64,000 nt of DNA, taken from Akebia trifoliata (taxonomy: Eukaryota > Streptophyta > Magnoliopsida > Ranunculales > Lardizabalaceae). A program made the position numbers and the translations under genes. Below the pieces are notes generated by a model. It searched no databases and was not told the DNA's origin. It was given only the letters and a program-made list of their open reading frames with translations. Position 1 is the first letter of the stretch. Every line of letters begins with the position of its first letter. The stretch spans positions 32,368,721-32,432,720 of the forward strand of contig CM030708.1 of assembly GCA_017979445.1 (NCBI GenBank). The letters are read 5' to 3'. Below are positions 1 to 10,232 of this stretch, in pieces.

Positions 1-3000
1 ACAAACCAACAAGGAGTTCTTTTTGAGAAGAAAGCCTTTCTTCTGCCATTCTGTATTCTAACTCCTGTGATTTTCTCAAGTCCTGGAGAACTTGATCAAT
101 CTCTTCCTCTAGTTTTAAAGATTCTAGCTTATAGTCTGAAGTTATGTATACGGGTTGCTGAGATTTTCTCTGCATGTTATCGATTTCGTGAGGTGTCGTG
201 CAATTCAGAGTGGACTGATCATTTGTGCCTTCAAAAGTCCCCGACAAGCTTCCATTGTTTCCAAGACAAGACATTGGCCCTGTGTGAAGAACCCGTTCAA
301 TAAATAATTTTTTGAGAAGTTCACTATGGCACAGCACATAATTTGGTTTCTTTTTGGGAGATTCTATCGCCACACCATTTTTTGCTAATGCTGCCCCAAT
401 TCATATATAAATCAGCAAAGAATTAGCACACATATTGGAGTGCTGTTAGTGTAAGTTGGTGTGGCAATAGAAGCTCTCTTCTTGTTTTTCCTTGCTTATT
501 AGTATATAAATTTCGTGGGAAGGGAAACATGAGTTTGATGCCCAGGGAATGTTCTAAGGTCACAATCCAGAGCTGTGTCCAGTTCCTATAGCAACATACA
601 GTGCCTACATGGCATGCTTTGGTTGGATATAAAACATGTACTGTGGCGCGGCTTGTTTAGGAACCCAATGTGTTTTAAACACCAACCAAATCTTGCCACA
701 TAAACACCGTTCCTGTTCTGTAGGAATGGGACACCATTCTGGATCCTGATTCATGTTCTAAATGCTTGAAATGGTCTTGGAAACATGTGGTACAAGTTCA
801 GGCCCACTAACTACGTGAATATTAGATCCCCACCCCTTGGTGAACCCACACCAAAAATCAGTATGATCAGTGATTCCTCACCATTGGATTTAGTAGCAAA
901 CTAAATGTACACAACCAATATGGTAGTAAAATTATGATTTATGAATGTGACATAAGCAATATCTGAGAAAGGGGTGGGTTCAGAACCAAACTAACCCGAT
1001 GAAACCACTGAGATGTTGTCGTCTTCATTCCAAATGTCCTCGACATAAACTCCACTTCTAAGCTGATGTACACATCAGATAGTCATGAGGGTCGTTGATA
1101 AAAATGCTAAAATGAGACAAGGATGCCGCTGTTGTGCAATTATATTATGTCTATCATAGAACACACTTTACCTTTGTCAGGGCTAACTCGATACGAGCCA
1201 GCAATCTCTTTGCACATTCTTGTTGCGAGCCACGCAAAATACAAAAACTCACTTTCAGAATCTTCTCAATGTCATCTCGAGCATCGACAGATTCACAAGT
1301 CTTTAGAAGTCTTGTAACATGTGACATGAGATCTGTTCGGTAATCACAACGTCTACAATAATACTCAACATCCAATCCAATGGTTCCTCCTACTGTTCCA
1401 GCCATGTAAGAACGGAGAGCACAATCAATATGGGCAGCATGCCCACATATGTAACTCTCACTTACTTTTGCTTCGCATCTTATAAAACTATAGCCTCCGT
1501 AGACCCAATCAATAGTCCTGGAACAAAGAATACAGCAACAATCGCGACAGAAACCAGGTTCAGAGCAGCAGATATCACAATCCATGGCCGGTATAGAGAG
1601 GGTCCTTGCTTCTTGTTGGAGACTGCACATCTTATTTCTAGCCTTACAAGCGATAGGCCCAACTTCTGACCCGTAAGATTCAGCCATCTCTGACGTGGGA
1701 TATAAGCTAGGGATACCAGCCCAATCTATATAACAAATAGTGTGGCAAAACAGTTGGAGCAGAAATGAAACCCATTTTTACAATTCAAATCTCACAAATA
1801 TTTACAAAACAATCAGGAGAAATAAAAAATTGCATATTTTAGCAAGGATAAAAATCATCAAACCACCTGCATAATGAATTTAGAGCAAATAATGCTAGAG
1901 CAAAGCTGAAGCAGAATGATTTGGAAAAAAAAAATGTGCCTTTTTTATGTCCATGTACCTATGGGATAATTTATTATTGAAATAAAATATTTAGTAGTAG
2001 ATATTGTCATAAATATTTCAAAGAAGGCTTTCTAATGGTAGTATTTTATACTGTAAACAGACTTATATATCAGAAGTGCACCAATTTGTGAATATATATG
2101 TTCATGTATGCTTTAGATGTGTTGATTTCAGTGAACATGGTAAATTTTTGACATAAGAAGGTCATTGTTTTGGTAACTAAATGATCAATCACATCCTTCG
2201 CTGTTAATAGTCTCTTGCATAAATGGTTTGTTGTAAGCTATCATCTGCACTCAATGGGAAACTGATAAAACAGGAATCACTGTCAACCTATGTTACCTGG
2301 GTCGTCGGTTCGAATTCAGGTTCGTGGTTCACCACTCTAGAATTAATCCGGTATAGGGGTAGGTAGAGACAATTTGTTCTTGGTTCGCTTTGGTTCCTTA
2401 GATCATTTTGCTAGCTTGGTTCGCTTGTGCATATATATAATTCAAGTATACAAATTCTAAGTTTGAGAAGTGCCACTTTGCTAAGTGGTAAGATATGTAG
2501 AGAGTTGTTCCCACGTCCCAAGTTCAAACCCCCTTGAACCCATACTCCTTATGCCAACCACTAAACATATTACTCATCACTAACCACTAATCAAGCATTT
2601 ACCTGTCAAAAAAAATTTATAATGTTAAAAAATTTAAGTTAAATAGATTTACAAATTAATATAATGGGTTGGGATCTGTTGACTCATGAGAAAACACATG
2701 ATCCAAACCGTTTAGATACAAAATCCAAAAGTGGGGATTTTGTCCCGAGGATAACACAAATCTAGGAGTTATTATCCCGATGATAAACCTCAAGTGGGGA
2801 TTTTGTGTTTAAATTGTTGGGATCGTATGTTTATTTCATGAGTAAGGGATCCTGCTCCTAATATATAATCCAAATTCTAAATATAAAGAATGGAAAAAAT
2901 ATATATATAATAAATTGGTTTGGTTCACCTAACCAATTAAAAAATTGTTTAGTTCGAACCAAATTGTTAGGTTTGCCGAACCAAATGCTTTTGAATTTCG

Positions 3001-3639
3001 TACTTCATGGTTTGCTTGATTTTACGAACCCAGGACGAACTGTACCGTGAACTGGTTTGGCTAGTACCGGTTTGTGGTTCGGACTAGTATCAAAGAATTG
3101 GGTAACATAGCACGGAACTACCCAAACAGAATAAGCCACTAAAGATACAAGTAACATAAAGAAAAACAAGTAACCTAAAACTGATAACCATAGTTGATAC
3201 GGAAATCTTTCAAAGAGGAAAGAACGATGGAGCTAGTAAAAACCAGACCTTTTCCCCTGTGGTGTTCCTTTGAAGGGATCTTCCAACTGAAAGAGGCGAA
3301 GAAGGCATTGGCATCAGCATTAGGGAATTCCTTCCGGACAAATTCTTTAACTGACAACAGGCTCGCGAAATACATTTTTCCCTGGAAGGGCTTCTGAAGA
3401 CGGCTTGGGGGATACAAGTACCTATCAGTCATAAAGCCAGAACTGTTTTTTCTCTTTCCTACCTTCCATGCCCATATATCACCAGGATTAGGCCAATCTA
3501 TAGGAGCGTAAGGCAAACCTTGACCTGATTCACCGGCTGATACAGGCCTGAGAACTAAACCATTTTCTTTTGAACTACCCACAGAACCACCGCTTCCGTC
3601 GGGAATATTAGGCTCCACATATTGGTGTTCACTGGCCAT
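1..3639 (-). CDS. OBERON-like cysteine-rich zinc finger and coiled-coil protein (3' end outside window)
   Basis: Exons seen: 3639-3189, 1725-1172 and 390-<1. The first encodes a conserved N-terminal region (GLPYAPIDWPNPGD, then FFASFSWKIPS). It joins in phase 1 to exon 2 and makes an Asp codon (NY-D-WAGIPSLYP). Exon 2 holds a Cys/His-rich zinc finger of the OBERON/PHD type: CDICC, FCRDCCCILC, YICGHAAHIDCALR, YYCRRCD. The last exon carries an acidic/basic coiled coil starting at LESLKLEEEIDQVLQDL. This order matches plant nuclear proteins related to OBERON and potyvirus VPg-interacting proteins, thought to act in chromatin-linked control of development; a role here is inferred. Exon 2 ends in phase 0 at a consensus donor (AAAG/gtaaag), but the exon starting at 390 needs phase 1. 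Either a small exon lies between 391 and 1171, or a weaker donor a few bases downstream is used. The 1.46 kb intron 1 is full of transposons. Confidence 0.8.
391..1171 (-). other. unresolved intron or intron-exon-intron region of the OBERON-like gene
   Basis: This stretch lies between two clear exons of the OBERON-like gene. The acceptor at its low end (TTGGGGCAG on the minus strand) is good, and so is the donor at its high end. The reading phases of the flanking exons disagree, so one small coding exon may be hidden here. I could not choose one with confidence. Confidence 0.5.
2288..3110. mobile_element. Terminal-inverted-repeat element (MITE-like) in OBERON-like intron 1
   Basis: The left end begins CTATGTTACC and the right end finishes GGTAACATAG, an exact 10-base terminal inverted repeat. 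The subterminal parts on both sides are rich in GGTTCG/CGAACC words that also mirror each other. There is no open reading frame, so the element is non-autonomous. No clear target duplication is visible. A tRNA-like SINE lies inside it. It is about 823 bases long, which is large for a MITE. Confidence 0.6.
2465..2612 (+). mobile_element. tRNA-derived SINE copy, nested
   Basis: The sequence has a pol III A-box-like word (TTGCTAAGTGG) followed about 50 bases later by a B-box-like word (AGTTCAAACCC), in tRNA-like order. It then runs into a tail with AACCACTAAAC/ACCACTAATC words and an A-rich end. The head is nearly the same as the SINE at 41390-41509, which supports one family. Target duplications are not clear for this copy. 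Confidence 0.55.
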
Positions 3640-3844
3640 TAATAGAGCTGTAAAAATGGAGTTCTTGTCATTGGCAATTGAGAGAAGTCATTAATAATTG
3701 TTAAAAAAAAAACCAAACCAACCAACCATTACTCTGAAATGGTTTCATTTGGAAAAATGCTTATAAATGTTCAATAAATTAGATTGAAAATCACTTAAAT
3801 ATCATCTTGGCTGTCATCATCATCATGGATATCCAATCCAAACT

Positions 3845-4090
3845 TTGACTCAACTATACGGGGCAAAATCTGAGTTTCCTGCAGTAGCTATCCGGGGGCC
3901 AAAAGTCCCCTCCAAAGTTGCATTCTTTATTTGGATGGCAAGCTTGGACAAAGTCTTCAACGTAGACAACATCATTCATCATGGTATCATCGTAATAGAA
4001 TTATGTTTTCTCTATAATTTCAGTGGCGTATCAATTAGCCACTTTCTCATTTATTTTGAATTTGCTTTCCTCTGTCATATCTCTTTTGTT
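3845..4090 (+). pseudogene. LINE remnant: reverse-transcriptase zinc-binding (zf-RVT) region
   Basis: A plus-strand reading frame contains GPKVPSKVAFFIWMASLDKV, then VDNIIHHG and, further on, a FSGVSISHFLIYFEFA-like stretch. This is the pattern of the C-terminal zf-RVT domain of plant L1-type LINE polyproteins (PSKVAFF.W, T.DNL..RG, C..C.....DHL..HC.FA). The cysteines are largely lost and no reverse transcriptase is present next to it, so it is a dead fragment. Confidence 0.65.
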
Positions 4091-4099
4091 GTTGTCAAT

Positions 4100-5440
4100 C
4101 CTCCACACTCAAATTTGACCCATTTTGCAGTGTATTGGGATATTTAGGGACAAAAAAATGAAGTATCAAGCTTTTGGAGAAACACAACATTCGATTCAGA
4201 GATTATATTTTCTATTTAGGGACAAAAAAAAAGGAATTATCAAGCTCTTGACCTCCGTATATTTCTCATTTGATAAAATTTGTCAATTAAAAAAATCCAA
4301 TCAATACTTGATCACATTGATTGAAAAAATATAATAATAATTATTGATGTCATCGGAAAATGACCGCCACATTGTTGGAAATCGCCACCTGTCTATGAAG
4401 TTCATCACCACCACCTTCCGCTCATCTTGGAGTCTGTCAGAGCCAAATGCCCACTAGATCATGTCCATCATGATCTCTCTCAAGAGCATTTAATGGGATC
4501 GTGCGGCTTGGTTATCTCCCAATGGAATTACGAACAATGAAATGCTAATGGAAAAGAGAGTAAGAAAGAAACATGAGTAGAGAAAGTCCTTTGAACTAGA
4601 GTCAAACGAAAGACGATACTAATTTAGAATCAAAGTCGATCATGGTTCTGATACCATATTAGAATTCGAATTGAATTAAATAATTCGTAGCTGGGATTTT
4701 ACGTTCCTCGTGAAGTTCTATCAAATAAAGAGAAAAAATAGAGGTTAACTGTTCCAACCAACTAATTTAATCCAAACTTAGGATAATCTACTTGATCAAA
4801 TCCTTATATAAGATAATGATTTGGTGTATATCACAATACACGTTATTATATATCATATCTAATGACTATCACATCAACGCAGTGAGAATCTCAGTGAAAA
4901 CAAAGTCACCGCAGTATTTTCCAACAAATAATAATCTGCTTGATATATTAAAAAAAATATAACATGAAGGTTATTTTCGTCAATCCATAATTATTTATGG
5001 CCACTACACGGCACTATAGTTACGCAATACGGACGACGACCTCTCACTAACATGCGCCTCAATTTATGTGCGGACACAATCCAAAAAGACCGAAACCAAT
5101 AGGAAAATCGATACCATCATCCTGAGGAGGACCTACTCTATGCGAACCAAATCATTCGAACATCTTAAACTTGTCAATTATCTCGAGGAACATTCGAATG
5201 GTACGGACATACAGAATACGTCTTCCTTATGATTACAGCAACACATAAACCAAGGGAGGACAATCCTCCCTAGGATGACGGATCTCATTTACGAAAAAAT
5301 AAGAATACTGTGGACCATCTCTAACCTGCGCTGGGGTTGACAAGAAGTCTATTACGAGATTCATCTTTGTCCCAGTTCCGGCTTGAAACTGGAAATGGAT
5401 CCGGTTGTTAAACGAAAACGAACCCGAACCCGAACCCCTT
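4100..5440. other. Intergenic, AT-rich, no gene seen
   Basis: No coding signal is visible. Near 4644 there is a GGTTCTGATACCAT word of the kind often found at the primer-binding edge or LTR end of plant copia elements, so part of this is probably old retrotransposon. A CGAACC-repeat string lies at about 5420-5440. Confidence 0.4.
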
Positions 5441-5449
5441 CTGCACAGG

Positions 5450-5960
5450 TTAGCAAATAGCCATCCCTACGAAACTTAAAACCTTGTTTAAGCTCAGATT
5501 TTTCTCACAATTTTTATTTTTAAAATATAGGAAATATTTGGTCTTCGAAGCTTCACCTGAGACAGCACGATTTGTGAATCTCCACTTGAGATCAATAGAA
5601 AGACATGTAGAGAAAGATGACAGAGAAGATCTTGGATTTCTGATAAAATTCCTCAAATTAAAAAGAAAATCCCAAAAATATCCCCTTCGATAATTTCACC
5701 TGTAATATGGAGAAAACATATATAAATAAAGAGGAAAAACATGGAAAATATGAATTAAAAAATGAACTTTCGAAGGATAAATTAGGGAAAATCGAATACC
5801 TTACGAGAGTAGGCTCGATTGGGTTCGAGGACTACGATGAACCGGTTTAGAGAGCTGAGACTGGCATTGAAGCAACGACCAAGGAGAGAGTAACCCTAGA
5901 CTATAAGTACCAGTCAACGAAGTGATGTTTCCCGTACTTCCTATATATAATACCGTTGGA
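5450..5960 (-). pseudogene. Possible orphan 5' end of a lost gene
   Basis: Read on the minus strand there is a TATATATA box near 5942-5950. About 140 bases further is a donor-like CTCGTAAG/gtattc, then an acceptor-like ccatattacag at about 5700, then a stretch ending CTGTCTCAG/gtgaag. The second exon-like piece reads RNPRSSLSSFSTCLSIDLKW, which looks like a Ser/Arg-rich targeting peptide. No downstream exons were found before 3640, and the first exon-like piece has only a very short ATG frame. It may be a truncated gene, an untranslated leader or chance. Function is not recognised. Confidence 0.3.
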
Positions 5961-6112
5961 TGTTCCTAGATTAGGATAGATTGTTTCTCGCAGAAAATCA
6001 ACGGTGCACACTTAAGGGTAAATGTTCCCTTCAGAAGGCCAGCAACATATCTCAAATATTTGGATTTTGGACAGCGAAACTTAAAACTTCTGCTTTACTT
6101 GGCAAACATGTT

Positions 6113-6243
6113 TTGGAAAAATTACTTAAATAACCCTGGCGTAGCGACTTTTTTCTAAATTAGACCTATCCAGAGACCGCCCAAAACTTAAGGATTGTTT
6201 AGAAAAAATTCCCTCCACCAGGGTCTTTTAAGTAATTTTTTAA
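6113..6243. mobile_element. Short MITE with the TIR of the 17.4-19.3 kb element
   Basis: The left arm reads AAAATTACTTAAATAACCCTGG and the right arm is its near complement, ending in ACCAGGGTCTTTTAAGTAATTTTT. Between them are CTAAATTAGACC and a GTTTAGAAAAAATTCCCTCC stretch. The ends match the terminal repeats of the larger element at 17396-19325, so this looks like an internally deleted relative. Confidence 0.6.
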
Positions 6244-8766
6244 ACAGTCGGACTAAGTTGGACACACAATACATTTTCTTCCTAGAATTAAAAAAAAAAA
6301 AAAAATTATATCGATTTGATACCAATATCAGGATTTTACAATTTACATTGGTCTTTGAAATTTGATTAAAATCTACACCCAACTTTTGGTGGACCAATCA
6401 ATGAAATTTAAAACATGAATAACAGTCTCAATTGGGGTAAAAAAAAGTAAGGTTGGGTTCAATAACTTTCAGTCCATTAAATCCAAGTTGGAGTAAGCCC
6501 TAATAGTGTTTGGCTTGACCCACTATTATTTTATAGATGTCATAAATTTTGCCCATGCATATAGTCATTCTCTTTAGAATTAAAAGAGTAAAAGAGGAAA
6601 TACAATAAAATTAAAGAAGAACTATTCGAAAAGGGGTAGAAGAGCAAATACAATAAAATTATAAAGCTATTATTGAAAAAGAAAAAAACTTTCCTTACTA
6701 AATTAATAAGATTTTAAGCCTTACTACTATTTTTTTTTTAAATGGATTATCACATTGGTTACTCAACACCTCTAGATTTTATGGCAAAACTCATTAAAAA
6801 ATATATATAAAAAATGGGGCTTCATCCAAGGTTTTGCAAATGGACGACCATCGAGTTTTACAGAACTACTAAATTTAAAATTAAAATTCAACGTTAAAAA
6901 ATACAAATTTTTTTTTTTTTTTGAAGCATTATTAGATTATTTTTTTCCTATGCCACAAAATGAGCCCAAGGACCCATAGTAAAAGTGGAATCCTTACTAA
7001 CTTGATAAGACTAGTCAAATTGTATTGAAAAAGTGGAGTAGAGGAAAGTGAATAAAATTAGAGCGATAATATTGATAAGGTTGCAAGTGTTATATGGACT
7101 CTCAAAAATAGAATACACCAAAATCAATGTTATATTTGGCATTACTTTTATATTATCTCAAATTTTTTTAAGGTGTCTTTTGTGTTGGAAAAAATGTATT
7201 TTTTTTTACCAAATTGTCATCCAAAACATAGTGGCATTTTTTATGATGAATCATTGGAGAGTCATGTGCCTAGTGGGATTTCTCTTTATTTTATTTTATT
7301 TCAAAAAATAGAATTTAAAAAAGCAAATATAACATTGTCATTCCAAATGCTTATAATAATATATTGTGCCTACATGGCACATTTTTATTGGAGAGTAAGT
7401 ATATCGGGTTGCATGTTGTGAAGAAAATTTATTGTTTAAGGTCCAATGTATTTTAAACGCTAACCAAAACATGCCAAGTAGGAATCGTTCCTATTCTATA
7501 TGAACGGAACACCATACTTGATCCTGAATCTTATTGGTAACGGGATAAAAGAGATAGGTGCAACAAAGTTGAAGGGTAGTTATTGTAATGGGAAGAAAGA
7601 AAGGGAAATGAAATTAAAATTACTCCTTGAAATATATGCAAGATTAAATTTGAACCATTCTTCACAGAAGATAAACATTTGGGAAAGACAATCGTTGTGT
7701 TATATCATATAGATTTATAATTCAGATGAATGTATTTCTAATAACATCTAAATAATAATAAATAAAAGTTTATAATTATATCACATAACTATGATTTTAC
7801 TCTCATCTATAATATAGATTAGATATTAATTTCAAATTTGATTGGATAATCTTCACATACAAAAAACATTATTTGAGAAATAAGAAATTGTTAAAATTTT
7901 ATAATGTATTGGACTCAATCCCGTTAGGACCAAGGTAGGGCTTAGTCGTCTCAGGTCTAATAGGGATATATGGCGGGTCTGAGGTAGAGCCTGCCTCTTT
8001 AGGATCGGGCTAGGGCTCAACCAAACTCGCCTTGAACCTGTCCATTTACAACATATGTAATTTTTATACTCGATTAATAGTATTGCATGCACATGACACA
8101 TAAAGTGTGTGTAAGCGATGGAGTCACATTTTGTTTCCTCACGAGTGGAAAGTCTTTGGATTAGCCTCGCCAACATATACCAATTGAATTAGATTTGCCT
8201 ACGTTCATATTCAAATACGAGAGGGGGGGGGGACAATATATGAATTCGACGGATATTCAATAAGCTCTTTTTTTGTTCTTTCAAATCTACAAAAATGACA
8301 TCAAATTTCCTTCTATTTTTTTTTTCTTAAACCCATTCATCTTCAACCCATGACAAAAAAATCTAATGTTTTTTTCTTCTTCAATTTTCTAATATATATA
8401 TATATGCAAGTATAAAACAATGGTGTCTTGAGTAGAAAAATCAGGAGTTTTTTGCTTGACGTTTAAGATGCGAAGACCTAAATAGAAGTATTAAGGGTTT
8501 TTTTTTTAACTAGAGATTGAAAGTAATGAGAGAGAGAGAGAGAGGTGGGGGCTTACTCGTATTGATTTATTAGAGATTATTGCTGTCGAAAATCACCAGT
8601 TGGCTCGTAAACTCTAAGGGGAAGGATGGATATAAGGGTGATAAGAGGAGATTAGGGTGAAGAAAAGAGAATAGATTGATCTTATTGTTTAAAATAAAAT
8701 TTAAAAAGTATTTTTATATATTGTATACTACTACTACTAATAATAATAATAATAATAATAATAATA

Positions 8767-8800
<34 letters not shown>

Positions 8801-9539
8801 TTGAATCGAATTTTATTGAATTAGATGTACCATCAGTCAATTTTGTATTTGAAATGAGTTAAAATATTAAAAAAATACCCAAAATTTATCCGATATATGA
8901 ATTTTTTGAATAATATCCATTTTTTCAAATACGAATTCAAATTCAGATTTCAACCATCCTTAAAATCTTCATAGTGCTCTCTCTCTCTCTCATCATCATC
9001 TTCTTCTTCTTTTTTTATTATAATTTTGTCTTCTATCAAACAATGGATTTCAGTTTTCTACTCTACTCATTTTTCCATAGTTTTTTTTTTTTATTGGATT
9101 TTGAATTTCTTAGATTTTCAATTTTCAGGCAATCAAACCCACCCTTACTAGAAATAAAATGCACACAAATTTTACATTTTACAAGTACTAAAATATTTGT
9201 ATACCTTTAGTTAATAATTTTTATAAATATATTATTAGTAAATATTTTTATATATTTTTAAAATTTTACATTATTATAAAATATTGTTATTAATATTACA
9301 TTAATAAGGAATGGAGGATGAAAAATTAAAAATACATAGCACCTCACCCCCTCAAGGCGCAAGGGCACACACAAAAGAATTATTTGACTTTTTTGACTGT
9401 CTTCTGATCTCAGCCGTTCATTTGATGAAGATTGGACATAGAATTTTACTAAATCAAATCGTGTAGATTAAAGAGGATTTTCATATTATAAGGAAGAATA
9501 ATGCTGAAGTGACGTTTGGTTGTAACCTCACATCGCACT
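6244..9539. other. Intergenic, AT-rich, no gene seen
   Basis: Only chance open frames are present. Poly-T and poly-A runs are frequent. No exon chain or recognisable protein was found on either strand. Confidence 0.5.
8727..8803. repeat. ACT/AAT-ATT trinucleotide microsatellite
   Basis: A short ACT run passes into a run of about nine AAT units, then flips through ATATATT into about twelve ATT/TTA units, making an AT-only palindrome able to fold back on itself. Confidence 0.9.
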
Positions 9540-9630
9540 CCTTGACGTGAAAGTGTATGGAGTCATAGATGCTTTTCATCGAGATACAAGGAAAAAGCAT
9601 CTATGGTTCCTATCCACTTTCACGTGAAGG
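9540..9630. repeat. Foldback hairpin, family B
   Basis: Arms CCTTGACGTGAAAGTG and CACTTTCACGTGAAGG are near-complementary. Inner arms around CATAGATGCTTTT / AAAAGCATCTATGG are also complementary, with a loop of about 16 bases. Similar hairpins with a central ATAGAT word are at 19869, 43050, 50729 and 52901. Confidence 0.7.
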
Positions 9631-10232
9631 AATTCCGACACGTCGCGAGAAATCTCATATCCAATCATAATACGACATGTCATTATGATACGTCGATTTG
9701 GCAAAGCATCCACACAGCTCAAGAAGACGGTTTTATCCCAATTGAAAACGAGTAAACAAAGAAATACCATATTAATAAAATGCCCTTGTTCGAGCTAAAA
9801 AATTACGGCAATGAACCTTCCGTTAATTTACACTGAAAGGGTTAGATCGTCAATTCGTGTGAAAAGCACTGGAAGGAATGGGTAGCCCAGTAAAATGATA
9901 AGCAAAACAAGGGTATTTGTGTCCAAGAAACCAGATCTCGGCGGCGGGACATTTCTGGGAAAATATTCAGTAGGATAAGGGTAGTTTTGGAACTTAATAT
10001 AAGATTAAAAGGGCCTGCCTTCCCCGCAACAGAGTGACAGGAACCTTTTTAGAAGCAAAAAATTTATTCGATTCGAGACTCGAGAGAAGAAGAGGTGATT
10101 TGTTTGATTTGAATATTGTCGTCTCGATCTGGTTCAGAAGGAGAAACATTCGAGTTTTTTTTGAGATTTCTAATTAGTTTTTGAGATTTACGGTTAGATC
10201 TGTGATGGTTTAAAGTTTCTCTGGTGATCGCC

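Noticed and set aside
67..303. 78-codon plus-strand frame at the left edge
   Set aside because: It is antisense to the coiled-coil exon of the OBERON-like gene, whose minus-strand reading is clearly the protein.
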